64,000 nt of DNA from Hespellia sp. (GTDB taxonomy: Bacteria > Bacillota > Clostridia > Lachnospirales > Lachnospiraceae): contig JAQUVD010000011.1 of the NCBI GenBank assembly GCA_028693555.1, positions 1 to 64,000 on the forward strand. Reading direction: 5' to 3'. How positions within the stretch are numbered: the stretch's first letter is position 1; each line of letters starts with the position of its first letter. This document shows, in pieces, positions 50,971-60,754 of the stretch. The notes beneath the pieces are model-generated. The model had not been told where the DNA came from, did not search any database, and worked only from the letters and a program-made list of their open reading frames with translations. A program made the translations under genes and the position numbers.

Positions 50971-53386
50971 TTTTTAATTTCCTTTCATAAGCTTTATTCG
51001 CCTTACTGTTTCGGAAGAATCCGCCAATGATCTTGCCCATTCCCCTGCAGAAATGTCCATTGACTACAGTCAGCATACCTTCTGCCATCTCAAGACTCAC
51101 CATTCCCTGTGTCATCTTGGAAAGTGCACGAAATGGCATGTTATAGATGAATAAGATGTTCAGGTCCGGTTTTCCCTTCTCCTCACTCTTTCTCTTCATC
51201 GATGTAAGACGGTTATAAATGAATCTGGCAAGTCCGCTCTTTGCATAGTACATCTGGCAGATGGCATCATTTAAGCCAAGCTCTCCGGACCATTTACCAG
51301 ATGGAATCGGGTAGCCGAGCAAACTCGTAAACTCCTCATCGCTGATATTCTGAACCAAGCCCGTATAATAGTAAGGAAGCTCCGCCGGGTTGTACGGAAA
51401 TTCGGTCGTCGTTCCGGCCAGTTCTAACTGCTCCGTCAGGCGGATATCCATAACACTTGCACCGACCATAATATCGTAGGTGCCCATTTCCACTTCCCAA
51501 CTGTCTGTTTTCACATTCCAGTAGCGGAACGTCTTATCATCAAATGCGATTCTGACTTCTTTGCTTTCTCCGGCTTTTAAAAACACCTTCGCAAAGCCTT
51601 TTAACTCTTTTGCCGGACGAAATACAATTGCATTTGGAAGCCCGACATAAAGCTGTACAACCTCTGCGCCCTCACAGGCACCAGTATTTTTCACGGTCAC
51701 GCTCACTCCATCCGCATCAACTTTCATGTCGGAATATTCAAACGTCGTATAGGAAAGTCCGAAGCCAAACGGGTACTGCACGCGCACCTTGCTTGTATCG
51801 TAATAGCGGTAACCAATGTACAATGCTTCTCTATATTCTGCATTTCGCTCCGTACTTGGATAATTGCGGAATGCCGGTGTGTCCTCATAGCGGATCGGAT
51901 ATGTCTCATTCAATCGTCCTGACGGATTTGCCTTGCCCGTCAGCAGATCCAGCATCGCACTCGCCCCCGCCTGTCCGGTCAGATATCCATGTAAAATCGC
52001 CTTGCAGCTATTATGCCATGGCATCTCGATTGCCGATCCTGCGGATATGATTCCGACAATATTCGGATTTACCTTCACCAGTGCTTCTAATAATTCAATC
52101 TGATTCTGTGGAATACGCATATGTGTGCGGTCGAGTCCCTCTGATTCGCTCAGCTCATCCAGCCCAAAGCAATAGATGATCACATCTGCATTCTGTGCCA
52201 TGTCGAGTGCTTCCTTCTTCAGCACTTCATCCGCTTCTCCCGTACGCTTATAGCCACGACTTCTGCCTGTGACCTGAAGATCATAATTGGTAATCGTCTT
52301 TTCCATCGTCTCGACAAATGTTGCATTCACCATTGAAGAACCCGCGCCCTGATATCTCGGTTCAAATGCGAAGTCTCCAATTAATGCAACCCTGCTTTTT
52401 TCTGCCAGCGGAAGAATGTCCTCTGCATTTTTGAGTAAGACTGCACTTTCGACTGCTGCTTTTCTTGCCAGATTATGATGCGCTGTCTCGCTGAATGTCT
52501 TCGGTTTGTCTTTCGCATTCTCGGTTAATGTTAAGACTGCATCCAATAGCTGATCTACACAGGTGTCCAGTTCCGCCATAGTAAGCGTTCCACTTTCGAC
52601 TGCTGCGATTACCTGTCTTGCCGAATCCAGTCCCGGCGCCGGCATCTCCAGGTTCGACCCCGCTGCCACACCGCTGACATGGTCATTCGAGCCGCCCCAG
52701 TCAGTCACTACAAATCCATCAAATCCCCATTCTCCGCGAAGAATATCCTGAATCAGATGTTTACTCTCATTGGCATACGTTCCATTGACTTCATTGTAGC
52801 TTGTCATGATGGTCTTTGCCTTTCCCTCTTTCACCGCAATCTCAAAGCCTGTCAGATAAATCTCGCGAAGTGTTCTCTCATCCAGTACGGAATTCATTGC
52901 CATACGGCGAAGCTCCTGTGAATTGACTGCGAAATGCTTCGGACATGCCGCAACGCCCTGACTCTGAATTCCACGTGTATAGGCTGCCGCCATCTTTCCT
53001 GCAAGGTATGGATCTTCCGCAAAGTATTCAAAGTTACGACCGCAGAACGGACTTCGCTTCATATTAAGTCCGGGTCCCAGAAGGACATTGACATCTTGCA
53101 CCTTTGCTTCCTCACCAAGCGCCTCTCCAATCTCTTCGCCGAGACTTTCATTCCAGCTGTTGGCAATCGTTGCCGCTGTCGGAAAGCACGTTGCGGGAAG
53201 CGATGCATTTAAACCAAGGTGATCGCCTTCTCCGACCTGTCTTCGAATTCCGTGAGGGCCGTCAGAGCATGCAATCGAAGGGATATTTACTCTTGGAAGA
53301 TCACGGCTCTGCCATTCATTTTTACCACTAAGAAAAGCTGCTTTTTCTTCCAGCGTCATCTTATTTATTAAATCCTGATATTTCAA
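50963..53386 (-). CDS. Glycoside hydrolase family 3 beta-glucosidase-type enzyme (cytoplasmic)
   Basis: This 807-residue enzyme has the usual GH3 order: barrel domain (TLEEKAAFLSG, SDGPHGIR, ACPKHFAVN at about 150, nucleophile Asp229 in GFVVTDWGG), alpha/beta sandwich (ESAVLLKNAEDILPL...GAGSSMVNA, Glu in DELSESEGLDR) and a FnIII-like C-terminal domain (VTVKNTGACEGAEVVQLY). An extra 120 residues with basic tail follow. There is no signal peptide, so it would hydrolyse imported beta-glucosides, beta-xylosides or glycosylated small molecules in the cytoplasm. It lies downstream of the permuted GH3 gene and upstream of the GtrA-like gene. Confidence 0.92.
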   Translation of the reverse strand: MKYQDLINKMTLEEKAAFLSGKNEWQSRDLPRVNIPSIACSDGPHGIRRQVGEGDHLGLNASLPATCFPTAATIANSWNESLGEEIGEALGEEAKVQDVNVLLGPGLNMKRSPFCGRNFEYFAEDPYLAGKMAAAYTRGIQSQGVAACPKHFAVNSQELRRMAMNSVLDERTLREIYLTGFEIAVKEGKAKTIMTSYNEVNGTYANESKHLIQDILRGEWGFDGFVVTDWGGSNDHVSGVAAGSNLEMPAPGLDSARQVIAAVESGTLTMAELDTCVDQLLDAVLTLTENAKDKPKTFSETAHHNLARKAAVESAVLLKNAEDILPLAEKSRVALIGDFAFEPRYQGAGSSMVNATFVETMEKTITNYDLQVTGRSRGYKRTGEADEVLKKEALDMAQNADVIIYCFGLDELSESEGLDRTHMRIPQNQIELLEALVKVNPNIVGIISAGSAIEMPWHNSCKAILHGYLTGQAGASAMLDLLTGKANPSGRLNETYPIRYEDTPAFRNYPSTERNAEYREALYIGYRYYDTSKVRVQYPFGFGLSYTTFEYSDMKVDADGVSVTVKNTGACEGAEVVQLYVGLPNAIVFRPAKELKGFAKVFLKAGESKEVRIAFDDKTFRYWNVKTDSWEVEMGTYDIMVGASVMDIRLTEQLELAGTTTEFPYNPAELPYYYTGLVQNISDEEFTSLLGYPIPSGKWSGELGLNDAICQMYYAKSGLARFIYNRLTSMKRKSEEKGKPDLNILFIYNMPFRALSKMTQGMVSLEMAEGMLTVVNGHFCRGMGKIIGGFFRNSKANKAYERKLKNE

Positions 53387-53446
53387 TTTCGTCCTCCTTT
53401 AGTAATCTGATATTGCATAAGTCACCTTTTACACTGGCAATACATA

Positions 53447-53490
53447 CAAAAATAGAGCTCTGGTTTTGTGTATATTGCCAAAGCTCTATT
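53447..53490 (-). terminator. Hairpins between the two GH3 genes
   Basis: AATAGAGCT (53451-53459) pairs with AGCTCTATT (53482-53490), followed on the minus strand by TTTTTG, like a terminator. A second, longer pairing (GGCAATA... with ...TATTGCC, about 53436-53481) overlaps it and excludes it, so the structure could switch. Confidence 0.5.
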
Positions 53491-53498
53491 GAAATTAA

Positions 53499-56387
53499 TT
53501 ACTCTTTCTCTGCTGTCACTTCAACAACTTCTGCTTTTCTTTTCTTAAATTTCTTGATTGCAAGAACTTCTAAGAGAATGATCAGTGCTGCGAATACAAC
53601 ATCGATTGCGATACCTGCAATCTGCCATCCCATCAGTCCTGTCTGTAAGTTCGCCGGATCATATGCACGGGAATTCACAACGGTGTACATGATATTCTTG
53701 CAAGCCTGTCTCATAGCTGTGATGCTGGTTGCACTCTTTGTATCGGTTACATGATTGGTCTCTGTATCGTATGCAACTAACATGCAGTCATTTCCGTTGC
53801 GAATCATACGGTCTGCATCCTGATATCCATAGACACCATAGTAGTCAGTCAGTACAAATCCCTGGAAGCCCCACTCATCTCTAAGTACCGTGTTAAGAAG
53901 AACTGCATCAGCTCCTGCAGGAGTTGTTCCGATGTAGTTAAACGCTGACATGACCGCTTTTGCTCCACCATCTTTTACTGCAATTTCAAATGGCTTCAGA
54001 TAGATTTCACGAATTGCCTGCTCATTTGACCATGTACAGAGCATACCTGTACGGTTTGCCTCCTGATCATTTAATGCGAAATGCTTGATGTATGCATATA
54101 CACCGTATTCCTCCGCACCCTGAACAGCATTTGCTGCCATATATCCGGAGAGGATTCCGTCTTCTGAATAGTACTCGAAGTTACGTCCTGCAAATGCAGA
54201 TCTATGTGTGTTCATAGCCGGTGCATACCATCCGGATACGCCCATTTCGTCTGCCATCTTACCAATGCTCTGACCAAACTGGGTTGCGATTTCTTTGTTC
54301 CATGTAGCTGCAATCATAACAGCGGAAGGGAATCCAACCGATCCGGTTCCTGTAAAGTTATTATTGATAGAAGCAGGTCCGTCACAGTCAATTGTCATAA
54401 TCTTATCGACACTCTTTGCTGCGGATGTCTGGTAGCCGCCAAGTGCAATCATCGTGTCCATATCGGAAATGGTAAGCTGATCTAACAGATCATCCCAGCT
54501 TGCATCATCGTAATCAACACCTCTGTAATCGGCAAGTGAAAGTCCGTTCTTTGCGCCTGTTGTCGGCATTTCATCGACATCGTCATTGTAGTCTTCCGGA
54601 TCGTAGTTGCTGTTGTTCATAAAGGTAGCGGTATACTCATCCGCTAATACAAAGTCTGCTGGTGCTGCTGTCGCTTCTTCATAGTTCGCGAATCCATCTG
54701 CACGAGAAAGATAAGTTGCAGTTCCTGATGCATCGTCGAACTGGTTCGTTGCTGTCAGCACATCCGAATCACGACCCTCTTCACCATCATATGTCTTTGT
54801 ATCTGCTACATGATACACTTCGGAATCTAATTCTGTGTGAGAATCAGCATTGATTGAAATTGTGTAATCTCCTGACTCTAACACATAAGCTTTTGCAGTA
54901 TTCTCATCATAAGAAGCCATATCTTCTGCGGAAAGCTCTACTGTGATTGTCTGTGATTCGCCCGCCTCTAAAAGATCCGTCTTCTCAAAATCAATCAGAT
55001 TTGCTGTTGCTTTTTCAATTCCACCGTTTGTATATGGTGGGTTGTAGTATACTTCCACTACATCTTTACCGGCTGTATCGCCAGTGTTTGTAACTGTTAC
55101 ATCGAAACTGAGTGTTCCATTCCCGTTATCTGTAATGGCACTCATATCCTGTGTAAATGTTGTGTAGGATAGTCCATATCCAAATGGATATACAACTGCA
55201 TCATCATAATTGATGAGACCTTCATCTGCTGCCGTCTCATAGAATTTATATCCCACATAAATGCCCTCTACATAATTCACAAAACTTGGGGAAGCCTCAG
55301 CGCCTGTAAATGTATCAGCAACTGCATAATCTGTCATATTCTCATATGTATAGAGACCAAAATTATTTGCTGTTGGTGTTGCTGTCAGGTCTGCTGCAAA
55401 TGTATCAACTGTCTTAGCCGATGGATTCACTTCACCGGACAAAATTCTACCAAGTGCATCAAACCCTGACTGACCTGTACCTGCGCACCAGATGGCACTC
55501 TTGATCTGTGGGTATTCATTGATGAAACCAAGCTCCATTGCATTGGCACCATTGTAAATGACGGTTACATCATCGAAATTGTCTGTGACTAATTCTACCA
55601 TGTCTTTCTCTGTCTGGCTGAGCTGTAAGTAGTGCTCCCCATCTTCGAAATCCTTGTAGTCGGAAGAATTATCTTCATATGTTACCTGACTTACATTGGT
55701 CGGAAGGTCAGCGCCCTCTCCACCAACACGTGTGATAACAATCACTGCTTTGTCAGAGAAATCTTTTGCATCCGCTAATAAGTCATCCGAATAAGAATCT
55801 GCTGCCGGCTCCGGAAGTGTCCAGTCCTGCGCCCACATTCCAACCTCCGGACGATCTGCACGGTAGTCCGTGTAGAAATCAGAGAGATCTGTGTTCAGTG
55901 TAAATCCTGCATCTTCAATCCCCTGAAGAAGTGTCACTGTCTCGTAAGCATCTGAAAGTGAACCAGATCCTGTACCGCCGTAACATGGATTTGTAGAAGC
56001 CCATCCAAATACGTTTAAGTTAGAAGTAGCTTCTAACGGAAGTGAGCCCTCCTCGTTCTTTAAAAGAACAATTCCTTCTTCTGCTGTTGCTTCTACGAGG
56101 TCTGTTGCCTCTGCGGAAGTCTCATCAGAGATCGTTCCATTTCCTGTTGCAAGCGAAAGCATGCTTGACATCGGAATGTAACAAATCAGATTCACGATGA
56201 TGACTACCGCCAGCAAAAGAGCGATTCCCGTCTGTGAACGGAACATCTTTCTATTTGCTTTGTTTTTTACCTTGATACATGCAATCAAAACGACGATTGC
56301 GATTACAACTGCCACACCTAATGCGATTAAGTATGGACGAAGTGTTGTGAGCACGTTGATTACATCACTCATGTTAATTGCTAACAT
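53499..56387 (-). CDS. Membrane-anchored, circularly permuted GH3 enzyme
   Basis: This protein of about 962 residues has GH3 domains in swapped order. After two membrane helices (about 18-40 and 50-75) comes the alpha/beta-sandwich domain (AEEGIVLLKNEEGSLPL...GGTGSGSLSDAYE), then the FnIII-like domain (GKDVVEVYYNPPYTNGGIEK), and only then the barrel (MTIDCDGPASI, FAGRNFEYYSEDGILSG, AYIKHFALND, nucleophile Asp in GFVLTDYYG at about 848). A last membrane helix ends in a basic tail. This permutation is known from Ruminococcus albus-type beta-glucosidases. The helices would hold the enzyme outside the membrane. Start at MLAINMSDVI fits the AAGGAGG site; an ATG two codons earlier is too close to it. 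Confidence 0.88.
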   Translation of the reverse strand: MLAINMSDVINVLTTLRPYLIALGVAVVIAIVVLIACIKVKNKANRKMFRSQTGIALLLAVVIIVNLICYIPMSSMLSLATGNGTISDETSAEATDLVEATAEEGIVLLKNEEGSLPLEATSNLNVFGWASTNPCYGGTGSGSLSDAYETVTLLQGIEDAGFTLNTDLSDFYTDYRADRPEVGMWAQDWTLPEPAADSYSDDLLADAKDFSDKAVIVITRVGGEGADLPTNVSQVTYEDNSSDYKDFEDGEHYLQLSQTEKDMVELVTDNFDDVTVIYNGANAMELGFINEYPQIKSAIWCAGTGQSGFDALGRILSGEVNPSAKTVDTFAADLTATPTANNFGLYTYENMTDYAVADTFTGAEASPSFVNYVEGIYVGYKFYETAADEGLINYDDAVVYPFGYGLSYTTFTQDMSAITDNGNGTLSFDVTVTNTGDTAGKDVVEVYYNPPYTNGGIEKATANLIDFEKTDLLEAGESQTITVELSAEDMASYDENTAKAYVLESGDYTISINADSHTELDSEVYHVADTKTYDGEEGRDSDVLTATNQFDDASGTATYLSRADGFANYEEATAAPADFVLADEYTATFMNNSNYDPEDYNDDVDEMPTTGAKNGLSLADYRGVDYDDASWDDLLDQLTISDMDTMIALGGYQTSAAKSVDKIMTIDCDGPASINNNFTGTGSVGFPSAVMIAATWNKEIATQFGQSIGKMADEMGVSGWYAPAMNTHRSAFAGRNFEYYSEDGILSGYMAANAVQGAEEYGVYAYIKHFALNDQEANRTGMLCTWSNEQAIREIYLKPFEIAVKDGGAKAVMSAFNYIGTTPAGADAVLLNTVLRDEWGFQGFVLTDYYGVYGYQDADRMIRNGNDCMLVAYDTETNHVTDTKSATSITAMRQACKNIMYTVVNSRAYDPANLQTGLMGWQIAGIAIDVVFAALIILLEVLAIKKFKKRKAEVVEVTAEKE

Positions 56388-56542
56388 TTTCATTCCTCCT
56401 TTGAACTTTTATGACATTACCCTAACACGATTTATTCATAAAATGTTCATGGTGTTCACAACCTGCATTTATTTTGCACAAGATGCATTTTCGATTAGGA
56501 AACATGCACAAAAAAGAAGAATCTAATTTGTGCAATTCTTCT

Positions 56543-57865
56543 TTAAAGTGCCTGTTCTGCCGGAATCGGAATCAGAATCTTTAATTCAAACCAGTTATTT
56601 GACTGGCTTGCCGTCAAGGTACCGCCGTATTTCTGTGCCGCATGCCGCATACTTTTCATTCCATATCCATGTATCGTCTTATCTATCTTGCTCGTCTGTG
56701 GCAGGCTGTCTTTAAATACCACCTTCTCTTCGCAGTAATTCTCCACACGTATCAGAACAAATCCCTTCTTCGCACTCACACTCAGGTGAATCAGACGTTT
56801 CGAATGATCCTTGATCTTCTGTTCACATTCAATTGCATTATCCAGTGCATTTCCAAAGATAGAGCAGAGATCCATGGTGTAGATGAAATCCACTAATTTG
56901 CCATCTACAACGCTGGTCAGTCCAATGTCCTTTCTCGCACAATACAGACTCTTACTGGTCAGCAATGTATCAAGCACCTGATTCCCGGTCTTGTTCTGCG
57001 CTTCATAATTCTTAATATCTTCCTCCATCTCATCAAGAAATGCATTCTTCTTTTCCATATCCGTCTCGGCACGAAGGACCGCAATCTGGTGTTTAAAATC
57101 ATGATATTTGCGGTTAATGATGTCGATGCTCTCTTTCGACTGCTGATATTGCTGATACTGATTCTTGAATACATTCTGCATGGCTTCCAGCTCGGTACGG
57201 GTGCGCAATTCACTGCACTGCACAAAGTACGCATACAGGATTGCCAAGCCTCCAAGATCTACGATTGTCCGAATATTCATGATCTCTTCATTATACATTC
57301 CGCTAAACGGTGTGTTCGCCGACACAAAGCTCAGGTTACTGATGATAAAAATAATCACAACAATTACGACAATTGATATCACTTCTTTCGTTTCCACATT
57401 CAGAGTATCACGCCCCGGTACATGAAGTCGATCCAAACGATACATAATCAAACAGATTCCACCATATGTTACCATCAGAAGCAGGCATCTCATCCAGATG
57501 GGTGCCTCCGCCGCCGGCCAAAAAAAACAGTAAATCTGCCATTCGAAAGATGCCATGAATTCTGCTAATATAAAATCTCTAGCGCAGCAGTAGATTGCGT
57601 CCACGACCTTAATCTTACAGCACATGAAAATAAAGGCAAACATAAGTGCCACCGCACCGACCATACATAAAATCCACATTACATTAGAATTTAAGGATTT
57701 CGTTAAATTCATAAATGTAACCTGAACCACCAGCATCACCGCCGCTGTCAGATATAATCTGATCCCCTGCAAACGTTTCCGAAACATGATAATCGTAATC
57801 AGACAGGCACTCCACTCCGCAATTGCTGTATAAAGTCTTGGAATATCACGAATCACAGCTTCCAT
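56543..57865 (-). CDS. GHKL sensor histidine kinase (AgrC/VirS-like)
   Basis: This 440-residue protein has six to seven membrane helices in the first 210 residues, a coiled linker, a phospho-acceptor His in YHDFKHQIAVLRAE and a GHKL ATPase with the N box FGNALDNAIECEQ and GYGMKSMRHAA. It is the pattern of AgrC-type kinases that work with LytTR regulators. It starts on the last base of the regulator's stop (TAATG). The GH3 operon immediately downstream is a likely target. Confidence 0.9.
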   Translation of the reverse strand: MEAVIRDIPRLYTAIAEWSACLITIIMFRKRLQGIRLYLTAAVMLVVQVTFMNLTKSLNSNVMWILCMVGAVALMFAFIFMCCKIKVVDAIYCCARDFILAEFMASFEWQIYCFFWPAAEAPIWMRCLLLMVTYGGICLIMYRLDRLHVPGRDTLNVETKEVISIVVIVVIIFIISNLSFVSANTPFSGMYNEEIMNIRTIVDLGGLAILYAYFVQCSELRTRTELEAMQNVFKNQYQQYQQSKESIDIINRKYHDFKHQIAVLRAETDMEKKNAFLDEMEEDIKNYEAQNKTGNQVLDTLLTSKSLYCARKDIGLTSVVDGKLVDFIYTMDLCSIFGNALDNAIECEQKIKDHSKRLIHLSVSAKKGFVLIRVENYCEEKVVFKDSLPQTSKIDKTIHGYGMKSMRHAAQKYGGTLTASQSNNWFELKILIPIPAEQAL

Positions 57866-58575
57866 TATTTTGTCACCTCACTCATGTAATCAGTCAGGCT
57901 ACTCATGAAGCTGTTCTTACGCGAACGGCTAATCGTAAGCTGGCTGCCCCCTACCACCGCACAGCCATCCTGAATTCCATCGACATGCTCTAAGTTAATC
58001 AGAACGCCTTTGCTTGCAATGCAGAAGTGCAGATCCTTGAGGCGCTCTTCCGTCTCCTTCATGGTTCCGGACGCAATCAGGTCTTCCGAATCCGTATGGA
58101 ACACCAGATTATGACCCTGGCTCTCTACATAATAGATTTGATTCACATTTATTTTCTGGATTCCGCCCTTCACTGAGATTGCAATAAAACGCGCCACTCG
58201 TTTCTTCATTCTTGCAATTGCACGATTTAGCCGCTGGCTGAACGCAAAATAGCTAACCGGTTTTAATACATAATCTAATGCATCCACTGCATAACCGCGA
58301 ATTGCATACTGCGACATATTCGTAATGAAGATGATAACCACCTCCGGATCCACCTTGCGAATCTCTTCTGCCGCACTCATTCCATCTAGAAATGTCATCT
58401 GCACATCCATCAGGATAATATCATATACGGACTTGTATCCTCCCGCAATCTCATCCCCATCGGTAAACATCACAATCTCAAATTCTTCGCCCGATTCTCT
58501 TGCATACTGCTCTAAATATGTGCGGAACTGCTCTCTATAAGATGCTTCATCCTCCACCACTGCTACTCGTATCAT
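57865..58575 (-). CDS. LytTR-family response regulator (AgrA-like)
   Basis: This 236-residue regulator has a receiver domain with phospho-Asp57 (IILMDVQMTFLDG) and LKPVS, and a LytTR DNA-binding domain (QKINVNQIYYVESQGHNLVFHT, CIASKGVLINLEHVDGIQ, LTISRSRKNSF). LytTR proteins bind paired direct repeats. It is first in the unit RR-kinase, followed by the GH3 genes. Confidence 0.94.
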   Translation of the reverse strand: MIRVAVVEDEASYREQFRTYLEQYARESGEEFEIVMFTDGDEIAGGYKSVYDIILMDVQMTFLDGMSAAEEIRKVDPEVVIIFITNMSQYAIRGYAVDALDYVLKPVSYFAFSQRLNRAIARMKKRVARFIAISVKGGIQKINVNQIYYVESQGHNLVFHTDSEDLIASGTMKETEERLKDLHFCIASKGVLINLEHVDGIQDGCAVVGGSQLTISRSRKNSFMSSLTDYMSEVTK

Positions 58576-58586
58576 TTTTACCTCAC

Positions 58587-59552
58587 TTATGCACTCTTTT
58601 TCACTTGTTCCATTACCAATTGATATACTTTTCTAATGTCATTCTCACTCATTTCTAATTCATCCGCAATTTCCTCAATTAATTTTCCCTTCAAAATCTT
58701 CTTGCGAACCTGATTCATCAATAATTTTTCTGCACCTCTTTCTTCGCCACGCTTTTCTCCGATTCGAATGCTTGTCTGTTCCCAGTCTTTGATTGCCTTA
58801 CACATATATGTCACTTCTCCTTCCCTGTTCTTTTTTATCTGTTTTACTAATTGTTTTGAATCAGCCATTGCTTGAATTACATCGCTGTCTTCCTCGGGGA
58901 TCTCTTCGAAAAGACCCTCATGCTCTGATACGTATCTCTTTAGTTTATCCTGATTGGACTGATACTTAACAAACCCGAATATTCGCTTTAAGTCATCGCT
59001 AAATTCATCAAAGCTATCCATCTTGTTGATTTCCATGACATGAATCTTATAATTTTCAATCAAATCACGATATGGCTCCATCTCCGCTGAAATATCCAGC
59101 AGATCATGCAGCTCTTTCGCACCATCCCAAGGCTGTGCCCCATAATATACCACTAATGTGACCACTGGCTTTAATCTGTCTTCTTTTGTAAATCTGCTCA
59201 ATAATTCTTCTGGTGTTTTCAAATTGTTTTTTTCATAATGTGAACGCGCAATCTCTTTTCTCTGTTCTTCATAAGACCGAACATCATAGTCCATCACACG
59301 CAATGGCATCAGATAATGAATCTTATTCTGATTTTCAACACCCACAATAATGAAGCAGGTTTTATCATCGTATAATTTTACGATATCACGGGTTTTATCT
59401 GCTGTATTTTTCTTTCTACTTGCACGCTCCATTTCTTTTAATTTCTCTGGATCCATCACATTCTCACCATGAAAAATCCCATAGTTTACAATTTGGGCAA
59501 ATCTCTCTGGTTTTGCCACATAATCATTGATTGCATTGTCAATTTTTCCCAC
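58587..59552 (-). CDS. Rpn-family recombination-promoting nuclease / putative transposase-type protein
   Basis: This protein of about 321 residues belongs to the Rpn/PD-(D/E)XK transposase-like family. It shows the initial AINDYVAKPERFAQIVNYGIF, the nuclease-core stretch DIVKLYDDKTCFIIVGVENQNKIHYLMPLRVMDYD, PVVTLVVYYGAQPWDGAKELHDLL, and a C-terminal helical part with KGKLIEEIADELEMSENDIRKVYQL. Such genes are dispersed in Lachnospiraceae genomes. A GTG start with AAGGAG five bases upstream is preferred; an upstream TTG runs through that site. It is 11 bases from the regulator gene but probably not related to it. Confidence 0.85.
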   Translation of the reverse strand: MGKIDNAINDYVAKPERFAQIVNYGIFHGENVMDPEKLKEMERASRKKNTADKTRDIVKLYDDKTCFIIVGVENQNKIHYLMPLRVMDYDVRSYEEQRKEIARSHYEKNNLKTPEELLSRFTKEDRLKPVVTLVVYYGAQPWDGAKELHDLLDISAEMEPYRDLIENYKIHVMEINKMDSFDEFSDDLKRIFGFVKYQSNQDKLKRYVSEHEGLFEEIPEEDSDVIQAMADSKQLVKQIKKNREGEVTYMCKAIKDWEQTSIRIGEKRGEERGAEKLLMNQVRKKILKGKLIEEIADELEMSENDIRKVYQLVMEQVKKSA

Positions 59553-60136
59553 GCAAACTCCTTTCCTTGTCAAAGAGAAGAGAAAAAGAGATGCGTTTTA
59601 TATACTTATATTATATATTTATTTATACAAAAATCAACAGTTTTATAGAATGAAACAATATATAAGTAATTAAATCCTGCTCTTTTCCTCTCATACACTA
59701 TTCAGTTACTTGTTTCATGATTTTCTGACCGAATTGGTCAAGATAGAAGATTTTCATTTAGAAAATTTAAATATATGATAACACTACTTCTGATTGCTTT
59801 CAATACTTATGTAATTTTTTTTCAGCCGATTTTCCCACAAACGTCCCACAAAATTAAAAAATAATAATATTTTGAAAGGATTCCACTTCCTCATTCGTAT
59901 ACATTATGAAGCGGTACAATAAAACAGCAAAAAATGAAAAATGAGGTGGAAAAATGAGAAAAACAGGAAACAGAAAAAGTCTGCCACAGACAGCAGAAAC
60001 GTCAGGGACAGACTACTCATTCAGATTCCTCCGAAGCCGAAACGCCAGACACCGAAAAATCACCTTGTTCAAATTCTCAGGGACAACATTCAGGAAATGG
60101 GGGAAATCACCGGAAAGGACACTCCAACTAGATCCG
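59553..60136. other. Long intergenic region without a supportable gene
   Basis: The first 250 bases are extremely AT-rich. From about 59941 the plus strand has GAGGTGG followed by ATG and short overlapping frames; one frame (about 60008-60131) reads as a Ser/Glu/Gln-rich tail ending in a stop, with no start of its own. This looks like the remains of a small secreted or disordered protein. Its right end meets the stop of the ABC permease. Confidence 0.4.
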
Positions 60137-60754
60137 TCAGCCCCCCTCCTGTTTCTTTTTCACAACATTCAACACACCATTTACCACAATTGCAAGTCCT
60201 GCTGAGAGCACAGTTCCCCAAAGAATTTTCACGGTATTGAGTGTTCGCAGTCCATCAAACAGAAGACTCCCCAGCCCGCCCGCATTAATGCTGGCTGCAA
60301 TGGTCCCGATTCCAATCGTTGATACTACCGCAAGCTGCATTCCTGTGAAGATTGCGCCCTTTGATAAAGGCACCTGAATCTTGGTCAGCACCTGGATTTT
60401 TGTCATTCCGGTTCCTTTCGCAGCTTCCAGCACATTGGAATTCACATTTGCAAACCCCGCAAGAAAGTTTCGGAGTAAAAGATACTGGTTATAAACCACA
60501 AGCACCACGATCGCCGTCGTTCGGCCTAAGCCCGTCACCGGAATCAGCACTGCAAAAAGTGCGAGACTCGGAATGGAATACACAATCGAAAAGAAATGAA
60601 TCAAGACATTCCCAATAAAGGGCACTAGCGCGCTAATCATGCAAAAAATTGCTGCTATCACAATCGAAAGAAGCAAGGTAATCACTAACATTTCTATATG
60701 CTCGATCAACGGAGTCAAAAGCTTGTCCGGATGTTTTGCCATATATTCAATCAC
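60137..60754 (-). CDS. Osmoprotectant ABC transporter permease (OpuCB/OpuCD-type)
   Basis: This permease of about 205 residues has five membrane helices and the loop that contacts the ATPase (LEAAKGTGMTKIQVLTKIQVPLSKGAIFTG), plus AALSTIGIGTIAA-like elements. It is paralogous to the permease at the start of the operon. The start is GTG with GGAGGG six bases upstream; it overlaps the ATPase stop by eight bases. It is the last of four genes for a glycine betaine/choline/carnitine-type importer. Confidence 0.88.
   Translation of the reverse strand: MIEYMAKHPDKLLTPLIEHIEMLVITLLLSIVIAAIFCMISALVPFIGNVLIHFFSIVYSIPSLALFAVLIPVTGLGRTTAIVVLVVYNQYLLLRNFLAGFANVNSNVLEAAKGTGMTKIQVLTKIQVPLSKGAIFTGMQLAVVSTIGIGTIAASINAGGLGSLLFDGLRTLNTVKILWGTVLSAGLAIVVNGVLNVVKKKQEGG

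Noticed and set aside
58587-59552. Rpn-family gene as part of a complete transposon
   Set aside because: No terminal inverted repeats or target duplications could be found around it; the family is usually found as isolated genes.
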